DNA of 64,000 bases from Heterobilharzia americana (lineage: Eukaryota > Platyhelminthes > Trematoda > Strigeidida > Schistosomatidae): assembly GCA_944470555.2 (NCBI GenBank), contig OX104134.1:53869890-53933889 (forward strand). Reading direction: 5' to 3'. The notes under the pieces are model-generated. The model had not been told where the DNA came from and did not search any database. It saw only the letters and a list, made by a program, of their open reading frames with translations. Positions 11,819 to 22,686 of this stretch are shown piece by piece. Within the stretch, counting starts at the first letter, position 1, and each line of letters begins with the position of its first letter. Both the position numbers and the translations under genes were made by a program.

Positions 11819-12140
11819 TTAACTAATTTCAGGTTAGTATTTATCAACTACTGACATCAGTTGGAGAAGTATTAGAGATCTAGGAGCACTGGACATCTGT
11901 TTCGTTTTAGTATGGGACTGCTCAGCAGTGTGCACCCTTGACCCTGCCAGGACTCAATAGCTCAATGGTAACACGCTAGTCGAGGAACCTGAAGGTCATG
12001 AATTCGATCATTGACGGGGTCATAGGTGCGCACTGTTGAGGAGTCCCTTGATAGGAAAGACAGCTGTGCAGTGCTTCTAGGTTTCCAATACTTCTTCAAC
12101 TGATGTCAGTTCACGATTGATACCAACCTAAAATAACTAA
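11819..12140 (+). repeat. palindromic foldback element with tRNA-like centre
   Basis: Two arms of roughly 120 bp are inverted copies of each other; for example 11,851-11,870 ctgacatcagttggagaagt faces actacttcaactgatgtcag-type sequence ending at 12,110, and 'ggttagtatttatcaa' faces 'ttgataccaacc'. The centre (11,945-12,020) carries a box-A-like TAGCTCAATGGTAACACGC and a box-B-like GAATTCGATCA, suggesting a polymerase III tRNA-derived core. The pairing in both arms contains many compensated differences. It may be a SINE family with inverted ends or a foldback transposon that captured a tRNA. Confidence 0.65.
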
Positions 12141-13304
12141 AATTGTTGAAATTAAAATTCATTATTGATTGAACACTTCATCATTAATTGATGGAGTTAT
12201 CACAAGCAACATGATTCAGTGTTTGAACAAGTGTATCCTTCCTTCAAATGAATTCAGTGCCTCTTGACTATCCCAATTGACAAAGACATACATATAAAAT
12301 TTTGGTGATCAAAACAAATGTCAGAGTTTTAAATTTATTATGTACCATAAAATTCACCTAATTATTGATGAAAACCAATTTAAACAAATCTAAGACGGAT
12401 AATTACTACCATAAGTTTGAACTGACAGTAATCAAATATCCAATCCACAATTAAGGTGAAAAATCTGTCCTTAAAAGGTCTACTTAAAAAATGAAAACTC
12501 CATTGCACATAATAATGCACCGAAAAGTTCATCAAACTACAGAATGCTCTTTCATCTGTGGTAACTAGAATGTGTTAATATATTATCCTTTAACTGTTAG
12601 ACATTTCAATTCCTTTTCGAGTCATGGAAGGTGTGGAATGCACCAAATAACCGACCCTGGTTTAGATTTAAATTTTTTAGTTTGAAATAATATTACTGAA
12701 GCATTTGCTTTTCACTGACAGAGCATAATTGTGAAGTTTTCATCATTCATCAAAATAAAACATATTCATGGTCTGTTTCGCTAAGAAACCTGTTTTTATG
12801 ATTTTCAAAGCATTTACTGAAATCAGTTGCAAAAGGTAAAAAAATGTCGTGTTCACAATATGTAGACTGTTTATCAGTAAGAAGTGTGAACTAATCTATT
12901 GGATTAACACTTTCAAACTCCATTAACTACCCGAATATCTATTTGTAATATGACAACAGTAGATCAGTTCTCATCATCTCATATTGTAAGTCATATGGGT
13001 TGAGGGAAATGACGGTGTAAATTCATTTTCCATTTTATAAGCTTGTAAGATACCATCGTGATTATTCCTGATGTTCAGTCGCTAAATGGGATTTTACGAC
13101 TAACCAAATGTGTCACTAAAGTCTCTATTATACATGATCAACGTTGACTTAGAATCAAACACTACCGATTTGGTAAGAAAACAAGCATAGTTGAATTACC
13201 TTAAATGTATTATGAGAGAAACAAGCTTATTTTCCTGTGTGGGGTCTTGTTTTACTTGGCAAATCCTTATTATGCGTGGGTCAAACGTCACTTCGTGCAC
13301 CAGT
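12141..13304. other. AT-rich non-coding region
   Basis: No recognisable exon or repeat. Upstream exons of the L1/L2 gene were looked for here on the minus strand without success. Confidence 0.4.
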
Positions 13305-16262
13305 TTTATTATTATTATTTGTCGCTTGGGTTCTTAGTGGAACATAGGGCTTTAGTAGAACGTCGCCAATCCACTTTCTTCTCTGCAGTCTTGAAAACCT
13401 GGCTCCATGACTGCCTACAAGCTATCATTTCTTCCTCATACCATCTCCTCCATGTCACTCTCGGATGCCCAACTCGGCGTTTCCCCTTGGGATTCCACTC
13501 GAGGACCTGGTCTGGCGCGTGATGTCTCAAATGGTTTTCTCAGTGTGTGCCCAATCCAACCATCTCCTCTTTCTGCTGCATATTTGTTGGGCAATAGGTT
13601 CTTGGTTGGTTCGTTAGCAGGCTAGAGTTCCATGTTGCTTATTCTTATTCTGGCCATCTGATCGTCAGCAACGAGCGTAGACAGCTGTCAATGAATGTCT
13701 GCAGTTTGTTGAAAATGATTTTCGTGACCCTCCAAGTTTTTGAACCACATAGAAGCATTGACTTGACGTTGGTGTGGAAAATCCGGATCTTGTTCTTTAT
13801 GCTGACTGCAGTAGATCTCCACAGTGATTTCAGACTAACGAAGCCTACCTGTCTTTCTGTCTTTCCTATCCTGGCTTTGACGTCCCCATCTGTGCCACCA
13901 CCGACTATAGTTCAAATAATGGACCCTAGGCAGGTAGGTGAAACAGACTTCTTCCTTTAGGTATCTCTTGTTGATGGTGATCGGCGCTTGTTGGTGTTGT
14001 TCGGTTATCTTCATCGTTTTTGTCTTCTCTGAGTTCACCTGAAGTTCCATCTTCGCTGCCTAGCTTCTTCTGTCGACTTGTTGGCTTTTGCTTGTAGATT
14101 TTCGAGTTTGTGCGACAACACATTAGACGTAAATCATCACCGGCGAAATCCAAAACTTCTAGGGCATTTTCATCGGTCCAGCTAGCGTATGCCTCTCTTC
14201 ACTCTCCTCATAGTTTCTTGCATGATCCAGTTCAGTCGAGTCGATCACAATCAGGAAGATCATCGGTGATAGAAGGGGCAGCCTTGTCTTACTCCTGTCT
14301 TCACTTCAAAGGCGTCACTGAGCTTTCCAATGTGAATCACTCGGCGTGTGGCATCACATAGCTTGTAGCTGCTTTTGAATGAGGTTGATAAAGGTTTGTA
14401 TCACTAGAACCATAGTGTTGAGGCAGCTGCTTACCAAATTACTTCTCGGTAGACGCTGTCGAAGGCCCTTTCAAAATCGATGAAGTTGAGGTAGGGATCC
14501 AGTTGACTGCCATTCTATGCTCTGTTCTATGATGATGCGTAGCGTTGCGTTGCAATTTGGTCCGCACATGATTTGTTCTTCCTAAATCCAGCCACCCTGT
14601 TCCGATTGTACTTTTGAATCCAGCTCACCTTTTCGTCTCTCCAGGATGATGCGGCCTAATATTTTGTTTGGGGTGGACAGGAGCATGATTCTTCACCAGT
14701 TCTTGCAAAGTATTAGGCCTCCCTTCTTCGGGAGTTTGACAAGATAGCCCTTCTTCCAATCAACCGTCAGGTACCTTTCCTTCCTTCCTTCCTTCCAAAC
14801 AATCTGCAGTAGTGGTGTGAGCATGTCCGCTTTTGTCTCTGCGCCTGTTTTAGTGCTACTGGTGGAATTGCATCTGCTCCTTCTGCTTTCCCGGATTTGA
14901 GCAGCTTTATAGCTTTCAGGACTTATCCTTTTGTCGGAGGGTTTGTATTTACTGATAGTTCTGTGGGTGCTGGTGGTATTTCTGGACGAGTTGCAGTTGG
15001 TGTTGGTCGATTCGAGAGTTTTCTAAAGTCGTCAGCCCATTGTTTCCTGTGTTTCTGCTCTTTGCTGACTAAGTTTCCTTCACCATCTTTTACTGGGATT
15101 GTCTGGCTTGACCACTTCCCATATGGTTATTTGAAATAGTGTTGTCAGGTCTCTCCTACGAGCAGCCTGTTCTGCTTCACTTGTAAGTGTGTCGTAGAAG
15201 TGTGTTTTGTCTTTGTGCGCACTCTTCTTCACTTCTTTGTCCAATGTTTTATACGTTGTATTCAGTTCCTCTTCTCGTTGTTCATCCTTGCACTGGTTTA
15301 TCTTCTGTTTCGCCATCCTTCTCTCCCTCCTCTATCAGCTTCCATGTATCCGTCGAGATCCATTCCTTGTCCTGTCTTGTTTCTTCTTCCTTCCTAACAC
15401 GGTTATGCAGGTTTCTTTCCATATCTCTTTCAAAGAGTTCCAGTGTTCTTCTATACAGGTTTCTTCAGGGATGTTGCTCAATATCTCCTATTTTGTCTTG
15501 ATAGCTGACGTGAAGATTTCCTTTGTAGTTGCGTCCTTCAGTTCAGTTTCTGGGTGGGTGTTGAACTTCAACTGTGGTCTATCACCAACTACTTTGAAGG
15601 CTTTAAACATTATTTGGAAGGTTTCTTGCACTAGATAGAAAGTCAGTAGTGTGAACCTACATCTGTTCCTCTTCGTGATCTGATTTTATCTCCAGTAGGC
15701 TGCATCTTCACTTCCTTGATATTGAGAAGTCGATGTGATTTTAGTGTGTCCTGGTGTCTGATGAAATCAATGTCGCTTTGGGAATATCCTTGTGTTTGTA
15801 CACATTGCCTCACCTCCAATCACCAAATCGTTGAATGCACAGAATTCTGCAAACAATTCCCCATTCTCATCTGTTATTTCACCGATTGCTTCTCGACCCA
15901 TGATCAGTTCTCTTCCTGTGTCGTCCGCTCCCAGTTTGGCATTCATATCACACCACCCACTGGAATTTTGATGTCTCCAACTGGGGTGGGGTCTTGTCCT
16001 GTAGTGATTGCAGTTGTCTATAGTATTCCCCCTTCTCTTGATCTGCATTATTTGTAGGAGCGTAGTGTAGCGTAGCATTGTATGATTATGACTTTCCTTC
16101 CTTTTGATTTGAATCTTGCCGTTATGATCCTGATCGTGTAGGAGATTGGTTTCCACTTCATGAGAGTATTCGACGCTGTTGGAAACATCATGATAGCCAC
16201 TCGGTAACTCAGTGTGCTCGTGGTTGTCGTCTGGGTGACAATATCGGAGTAGGTTTATTGAC
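13305..16262 (-). mobile_element. RTE-clade LINE (SR2-like), minus strand, 5'-truncated and frame-broken
   Basis: Read on the minus strand, the endonuclease domain starts within about 16,260: GRKVIIIQCYAT near 16,090, then WCDMNAKLGADDTGRE near 15,960 and AFNDLVIGG near 15,830. A linker follows. The reverse transcriptase begins near 14,480 with FERAFDSVYREV (motif A). VKTGVRQGCPLSP lies near 14,280, a damaged FADD box (FAGDDL) near 14,140 and the C-terminal WNPKGKRRVGHPRVTW near 13,490. A TTA/TAA-rich tail sits at about 13,305-13,320. Several stops and frameshifts separate these pieces, so it is a dead copy. The RTE assignment rests on motif order and the 3' tail style. Only the part left of 14,515 (motif A to the 3' end) is single-copy; the rest is inside the triplicated unit. 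Confidence 0.8.
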
Positions 16263-17188
16263 TATTCAGATGACAGTTTGGAGAGTCCACTACCATTTCA
16301 TCTGCTAGTAACTAGTAAACTGCTTAACAAGGCGAGGTTCCATGCAACAGTATAACACTATATTAGAATTAAAAAGTACCGAATGTACGTTGTAACCTTA
16401 GATCATGTGACAAGCTTATAACTGTAACTATTGAGATTGCTGTTGTCTTTTAGGTTCGGTACATTCATTGAAATAAAATACTGGTTTAGCAAGGTCATTC
16501 ACGATGCTTTTCGACTAGAAGCATAGTAAAAGTTATGAAATAAACAACTTCAGCGTTATTCGATTGTTCAATTACGTATCAAAATTAATATACGCCCTCA
16601 TAAATTGTTTTTTTATGGTGGATTTAACATAGTTCAGAAAAGTTTAAGTCTATGTAAACCGGTGTATCCCAGCTAACTAGAAAACATTTGATGTCTGACA
16701 ATTTAGTGCATTTTAGACTTTTAGTAGTAGTAGTACGGTGAGTAGTAGTAGTAATGTAATTAGTTGTGGTATGAGTAGCAGTGGTCACAGTAGCATGGGC
16801 ACAGTGTCCTACAGCTTCCCTTGAGGAGATTCGTGTTTACTTCAGTTTTCGCAATGATGTTCTAAAACCTCCGTCTTCGTTGGTTTCTTGCATAATTTAC
16901 ATAGATAAACAATACTACCTACTGTATGACTTATCAGACAGGATTTATTGTTCAACTCCAAAGTAACTGCATAGCTGTGATATCGTGTTTCCATAGTTTT
17001 ATTTCTTCACCTTCGTTTGTCATATGAGTTGGAGGATTTTTTGATGTCTGAAGTGTATAATAAAGTCATTCCTACTGCACCTGTCTGATGTTCATTTGAT
17101 AAACAAAGACTCAGTTATTAATCGCGAATACTAGACCCTGCTAAGATAAGAAATCTAGAGAGAAGCTTGGTTACTTTAATGCATAGTA

Positions 17189-17225
17189 TCATCCATAGTT
17201 GCACCTCAGGATGGGATAGGGTGGG
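17189..17225 (-). CDS. candidate terminal exon E of the unit gene (unit 1)
   Basis: A pyrimidine-rich acceptor (AAATCTCTTCCTCCAG) is followed by 37 nt ending in TGA. One base plus the two left by exon D completes a Ser codon, and the tail reads PPYPILRCNYG then stop. YPIL fits a YxxPhi sorting motif, which would suit a lysosomal membrane protein tail; this is inference from a very short sequence. Confidence 0.35.
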
Positions 17226-17398
17226 CTGGAGGAAGAGATTTCTAAACGAATCTCCACTCATTAAATGAATTTCAAACACATACAATAGGAATGAAATTAA
17301 TAACTATGTCAGATACGAGTAAAATTCTTCTACTCATATAAAAAATGAAGGCGAAGAAATAGAACTATGGAAACAGGGTATCACAGCTGTGCACTCAC

Positions 17399-17475
17399 CT
17401 AACATACGAATTTGAACAATAAACTCTGTCTGAAACGTCATCCAGTTGATAATACCGTTTCACTGTGTAAAATAC
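17399..17475 (-). CDS. candidate exon D of the unit gene (unit 1)
   Basis: The acceptor TTTGTTTATTAG and donor TTAG/GTGAGT bound 77 open nucleotides. Phase 0 at the start follows phase 0 at the end of exon C. The translation contains KRYYQLDDVSDRVYCSNSYV. A diverged inverted copy on the plus strand keeps the reading frame, which argues for past selection on the peptide. Placed after the hydrophobic part of exon C it would be a cytoplasmic tail; the protein itself is not identified. Confidence 0.45.
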
Positions 17476-18574
17476 CTAATAAACAAATTCACATGGAATT
17501 ATACACTGCCAGAGTCTTCTTGTTGTACGCTTACATATCTAAAGATGTAATGCAGTTTGCAAAGTGAAACCAATTAAACCTCTCTATTAATCTATTTCCC
17601 TTGTTTATATCATCACTACTGTACACTAATAAATGTGAAGAAGGTATAGAAAAAGTATGGTGATGCAACAAATGCATCATATCGACTTTAGTCATTAAAA
17701 CGAAAAGTTAGTTTCCAGTGTACATAGTTGACTGTTGATCAAAATGCAGATGAATCATAAATCATTGCTACTGGATGTCTATGTAGGTAGCTCTCAAGGC
17801 TATGAATTATTTCAACACTATCTCTTCTAGAGTTAGAAGATAAAAGAATAAGGATTGATAAATTGGAAAGGGCTTTCATACTTATTGATAAGTGAAGAAG
17901 TTCACTGGGTGCTTGTTATTCCAACTGTCTACACATCCTACCTATTTATGGTGCAAACGAAGTAAGATAAATAATTCAATAAAGTGTTAAAACTGTTTCC
18001 TAAAAATGGTTCTCTACTATCTGAGCATCGTTATTCACTTTATTCCCATTCATCTTCGTTCCTTATTCCTTTAAACAGCCTAAATTATGAGGTATAAGTG
18101 CGCATTTCATCTACCTCACTACAAGCAGATTAAATAAAATAATGATGATATAAAAGAAGTAAATTCTCATAAGAGATATAATATCTAATCATTTGAGAAC
18201 TTATGAAGTACATTTACATAAATCTACAACGAGAAGAGAAAATTATTACTTACTAAAGTAGATAAAGTAGGTAGGTAAACACTCAAACATATTGTATATG
18301 TATTACACAGCGGATTACACCCAGACCCCACCCCTAGAATATAGAACTGAAAAATTGCCGCTAGTATCTCTTTTAAGTCAAAATGGTTAGCCGCCTATCT
18401 GACTGATCTTTTTTACTTTGTTATCATATTTTAAATGAAATGAGTCACTCTCTTTGTGCCCCCAGTTTTGATAGAATATAGCCTAATTTAATTTTATATC
18501 ACACATTTACACTACTTACATATTTTATAGTTCATAATATCTCTTCTTAGCATTTTAACTACAACTACACTCAC

Positions 18575-18699
18575 CTTCGCTGGTATTATAAGTGTAAATG
18601 CGCATTTCAGAAGCAGGCAAATGACCTCATCCAGATAGACTTCATAAGTATTCACAACATCTTCACTATCCTCATTTGCAAGTATTAGAATATCTTGAC
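18575..18699 (-). CDS. candidate exon C of the unit gene (unit 1)
   Basis: The exon is 125 nt between an acceptor CCTCTTTTACAG and a donor GCGAAG/GTGAGT, open in the phase set by exon B (phase 1 in, phase 0 out). The acidic part ANEDSEDVVNTYEVYLDE leads into the hydrophobic VICLLLKCAFTLIIPAKVFY (continuing into exon D), which could be a membrane segment although it contains a lysine. Both splice sites are strong. I do not recognise the family. Confidence 0.55.
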
Positions 18700-19793
18700 C
18701 TGTAAAAGAGGATAAACATAGTTTATTGATAAAATATTAGATATCCATAAGTTATTATACACAGGTACATAAAAAACTTAGAGCTCATATAGGATCATAG
18801 AAGTCAATTAAAAATTTTACCGAAGACCTGAATTTCATTTCTTGCTATGCATACTACAGCTGGTGATGCCTTCTAGTAAGTGAAATGTATGACCCGAATG
18901 TCGTATATTTCACGATCACAAGCAGTATAAATATCAGTGTGCTCAGGAACTCACACCTCAGTATGATTACTAATGTGAAGCTTATTGAAAATAACTTATG
19001 TTTCATTTAAGAATAAATTAGAATAAATAATCGTATACGCATACATATGATGATTTTATTGTTTAGCACTAATCGCTTTTCAGACAGGTGTTTATCAGAT
19101 AATAAAGCAGTGTAACTTCTTTTGGACTCGAAAGTAAGTCCGTGAGTTTGTCTATCAGTATGAAGTCACATTTGTATTGGAAGAATGTGGTCACATGAAT
19201 TGAATTACAATCTATTTGATGTTTGAGCAAATAGTTTCAATGATTTTTTAGTCAAAATGTAATAGATATGCGGCTTCATATATATGTAACGAGTAATCAA
19301 AGTACTTTCATGTGTTAACTAGAAGAAAATCATGTAGTTATGCAGGTGTTGACGATGAGAAAGAAGAGGGTATTATTACTGATAACTAGAACAGATTTTA
19401 TCTTTTACCTTAATCAGGTAAAATGAAGGATAACTTTTCGACATAACCAGCTTCAAAAATGCGGGTTATTCACCATAGAATACTAGATACTGGATGGCAG
19501 TGTAATTTGATTCGACCTATGGATCTCCATAAATAAAACTAACTGCATTGAAGCGAAAAGCTATATTAGCATCTCTGTGAATAAAACTCCTTGTCTTCTG
19601 ACTTTTAGACTTTACATTTGGAGGTGAAGGTGCGTTCTACAGTATTCATCATGCCGTGATTTTGAAAAGAATTGGAGCTTTTCGTATCAAGTGTTTATTC
19701 TGAACGACATTTTCGAGTAACAAAGATTAAAAAGTTATGAGGTTTTTGTCTGTGCTGAGAAAAGCTTAATTTTTAGAATTTTCATAAATGTAC

Positions 19794-19918
19794 CTGGCGT
19801 GGACAAATTTGTTTCTACAAGTGTTGCAATTGGGAAACCTAATTCGCTAAATCGATTAAGCTCTACTAACTCTCTTTTATGTATTTGTTCTGACGAAGTT
19901 CCGTCAATCCCCAGATAA
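19794..19918 (-). CDS. candidate exon B of the unit gene (unit 1)
   Basis: The acceptor (branch-like TACTAAC then GACTCCAAG) and donor CCAG/GTACAT bound 125 nt. It begins with one base completing a codon and leaves one base, which joins GT of exon C to make Gly. Translation includes GIDGTSSEQIHKRELVELNR and FSELGFPIATLVETN. Exon A' does not end in the phase B needs, so either another exon lies between or A' is decayed. Confidence 0.5.
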
Positions 19919-20305
19919 CTTGGAGTCAGTTAGTATGAATTCTGTACTAGCTACATGTTTGAACCACTAATAGAATACCTTTAAATTCGTGGTTGGAGAC
20001 ACGTGTTGCTTTATGCCAACAAGAATGACATTCAGGTTGAGACTGGTATAACTTTTTCCGAACATCGCAACTGCTTTACCATTAGCTGCTTACAGATTGA
20101 AGGATTGTTCATAATGATGTTCGTTTGTTTCAGGGAGAGCTCTGAATTTTGTGCCGTTGTCGGCGAGTTAGCGAACATTCGTTTTCACGTTTGTAACGAA
20201 CAACAAACAAAACATGTTTTATTCTGAAGATTTCATTTTTCAAATCACTAGCATAGGTTATGATGTTGAAATAATGGAGAATGTTTGTAGCTCACGTGGA
20301 TGGTC

Positions 20306-20387
20306 TTGGTTGTATTGTGTTCTAGGTTGTTTAATCGTGATTAAACAACGATTAAACAACCCAGCTCAGAGAACATAATACAACCAA
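20306..20387. repeat. palindromic hairpin next to the Penelope-like element (unit 1)
   Basis: 'ttggttgtattgtgttct' and 'ggttgtttaatcgt' are followed by the inverse 'acgattaaacaac' and 'agaacataatacaaccaa'. The stem has one mismatch in the outer arm and a small asymmetric bulge, with almost no loop. It could be a terminal structure of the retroelement or a separate short foldback insertion. Confidence 0.7.
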
Positions 20388-20439
20388 CGTTATGATGTCT
20401 TTCTCTCTGTTTATTAGGTTAGTTGGATGTTATGTTAAC

Positions 20440-21900
20440 TGGATGATCCGATTGGAAGTCTAAATATTCATCATAATGTGTTGGTTTTCTGTAAACTGTC
20501 GTACTGAATTTAACTTCAGTTGTTCTTTGGATAAGACAGTCGAAAACCTTTCAAGTTCGACCCTTGGAATCTAATTCACTAGTGCATTTAATGAAATCCG
20601 AAATAGGGTTTATATGTGCTAAAATTGTTTTTTGCTTTCTTAAGAATCACAAATGTGTCATCCACATACCTATGCCAAATTCTGAGTTAACATTGGAGAC
20701 TTCTTAAACCTCACTCTTCTAAAGCTTTCATATAGAAATTCTCATAAATTTGAGATGCTAGTCAGCCTGCTACAACATCTTTTAATTGACAGTACATTCT
20801 ACCTCTTATTGTGAAATATGTATGTTCTAAGCAATGTTTCAACAATTTTATGATATCCTCTGTTGAAGGCAGGCATTCACGTATTACATTATCGAGAAAA
20901 CTCTTACAATATCTAGACATTCACATTTTGGTATATTAGTGAACAGAGAAATTACATCAAAACATTGCCATAATTTCATCGTCGCCTATAGTCATATTCA
21001 ATTGTTTATTTTTGAAGCCTTGGAGGCTTTTAATACTTGAAGAAATGTCATATTGGAGTGGTTTCAGAATTCTTAGTAAATGTTTAGATAGACGATACAT
21101 TATCAAATTTGTAAAGTCAAGAATTAGTCTAAGGGTAATCTCCGTTTTGTGGACTTTTGGTCTTCCATATAATTTAGCTGTTGTGTTCGTCTTAGGATCT
21201 AATGAAAACCATATTGCACTTCAAAGTTTGAGTTTCGTTTCTCTTGGTAATTTACACGTCTCAGCTTCCTTTGTTTTTAATTTGACTGAATGTTTATTAC
21301 TAGGGATAAGCTCTTATAGTCCAGTTTCCAAATGCCGTGTCGCTTTCTTTTTTAAATCTTTTTTATTCAACACTACCGTGACATTGCCTCTGTCTGCTTT
21401 TGTTATGACTATAGATTTATCAGATATCGAAGTTTCTAAAGCAGATCGTTCTTCTGTCTTTTGGTTAGAACCAGCAGTCTTCTGATTTGTCATGATAGTC
21501 CTGACTTTATGACGTACTGTATGTGCTTCTTCTCTCGGTAAAAGAGATGAAATTGGTTCCATAGTTCGGGCTAGTTCCATCGTTTTTGAAGGCTTTCTGG
21601 GCAAACTGAAGTCCAGACCTTTATTCTGTAATATAATTTCATGTTCATTTAGTTGCATGCTGAATAAACTACATTACTCTTGTACTGCTCGAATAGCTTT
21701 TCCAACATGATTTTCATTTGTTCGAGATGACTAGATGTTAAAATTTCTGAAAATGTCTTTCTTTAACATTTTGGAAACATTTGGATTCTTGATCTTGACA
21801 TAAATTTATGAGTTCGGAAAGCTTATTATAAGGAATAAGTATATTGAGACTGTCATCAATGTTCTGAATACGCCTACGGTACTGTTTCAATGGTAATGTG
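20440..21900 (-). mobile_element. Penelope-like retroelement, minus strand (unit 1)
   Basis: On the minus strand an N-terminal frame (21,658-21,314) ends in SIVITKADRGNVTVVLNKKD, a Penelope RT opening motif. GRPKVHKTEITLRLILD follows near 21,170 and WHRYVDDTFVILKK near 20,670. VYRKPTHYDEYLDFQSDHPVN near 20,480 is the Penelope thumb signature. Upstream, IQNIDDSLNILIP near 21,860 extends the similarity. The segments are separated by stops, so the copy is dead. No clear GIY-YIG endonuclease was found beyond 20,440. It sits in the intron between exons A' and B, in the same orientation. Schistosomes are known to carry such elements (Cercyon). Confidence 0.8.
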
Positions 21901-22103
21901 CAATTATGTGTAGATTAAGTTGGTTTTGTTGTAATAACGATCATAATTTCCTGTTGCTACAGAGGGCCGAACCGCTCGAACTCTGTTGGCAGATGGTCTC
22001 TTATGACGATGCTTCGACACTGCAGGATATTCATGATGTTATGTTGGTCTTTGATTTAAACGTACTGGGTTCCAGCCTCAGTGCGAACACCATCATTCAC
22101 TGG

Positions 22104-22164
22104 AGTGCAGGTACATCTAGCTGATTAGTCCCAAATGGTATGAAGTGCACGTACTAGATTCCTC
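22104..22164 (+). ncRNA. decayed hammerhead SINE remnant (unit 1)
   Basis: GCAGGTACATCTAG, CTGATTA, GTCCCAAAT and GTACTAGATTCC follow the order of the Sm-alpha hammerhead. The core G8 is T (CTGATTA) and the GAAA is GAAG, so catalysis is not expected. Copies are at 30,685-30,745 and 39,267-39,327. Confidence 0.6.
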
Positions 22165-22389
22165 TTCTGGTCAAGAGGATAATGATAGGTTAGTATGGTC
22201 TTTATACTACCACTTCAGTATTGAAAATAAAATCTTACACCATTATGTTAGTGTTCTATCTAAAACATATCAGACGTAATAATTCGATGTTCGATAGATG
22301 TTCTGCCCCTTTATCTTCATCGAAATTCAGCATATCTCACAATACCACATTTCTTTTTTCTTTTTAATCTTATCACTTGTTCAGTCCAA

Positions 22390-22496
22390 TTAACTTTCGT
22401 TCCATTCCATCCTTTTTATTTGAAAAATTACACAGTAAGTTACATCGAGATGATGTTTCTCAGTATGACATTCGACAGTGGTAAATGTCTTATAGT
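22390..22496 (-). CDS. candidate exon A' of the unit gene (unit 1), possibly decayed
   Basis: The acceptor GAGAATTACAG is followed by AC, which with the G left by exon A makes an Asp codon, just as exon L2 follows L1. The frame stays open to a TAA at 22,390. ECHTEKHHLDVTY and CVIFQIK line up with ICTSREC and TVTFKRDLFSLK of exon L2. The place where L2 has a GT donor reads AA here, so this exon may have lost its splice donor. Confidence 0.4.
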
Positions 22497-22686
22497 CTGT
22501 AATTCTCTGTTCAGAACTTTACGATACAACTACAGACAGTCTTTAAGAATCCATTCAAGTTGATTAAAATTAGTCGTTTTGCTCTCATTTATTAACAAAA
22601 TATACTTCTTTTGTTGTTGAAGTAGAAGCTGTAGGTTCAGCAAATACTTTTTTATGTAAGAAGATGGTGTATCTATGTGTGCATAC

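Larger units (their letters stand above)
16885..17477. repeat. diverged inverted repeat around exon D (unit 1)
   Basis: The plus-strand arm 16,885-17,104 and the minus-strand arm 17,477-17,257 are inverted copies at perhaps 75% identity by eye; for example 'agctgtgata.c.tgtttccatagtt.tatttcttc.ccttc' appears in both. Each arm includes an exon-like stretch: YYLLYDLSDRIYCS on plus and YYQLDDVSDRVYCS (exon D) on minus. The plus-arm copy has an acceptor-like and a GTAACT donor-like end but lies on the opposite strand from the rest of the gene. Equivalent blocks are at 25,467-26,059 and 34,049-34,640. Confidence 0.75.

Noticed and set aside
14897..16057. Plus-strand open frames over the LINE, repeated in units 2 and 3
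   Set aside because: They are antisense to the RTE endonuclease and linker on the minus strand; leucine/serine-rich composition reflects the reverse complement of coding sequence.
16720..16760. AGT-rich short repeat
   Set aside because: A simple microsatellite, present identically in each unit; not an independent feature of interest.
19395..19470. 42-nt minus-strand exon between exons B and C
   Set aside because: It has a possible donor, but its phase does not fit between B and C, which already join in phase.
21012..21485. 157-codon plus-strand open frame repeated three times
   Set aside because: It is the antisense shadow of the Penelope-like reverse transcriptase, whose motifs (KADRGNVTVV, PKVHKTE) are on the minus strand.
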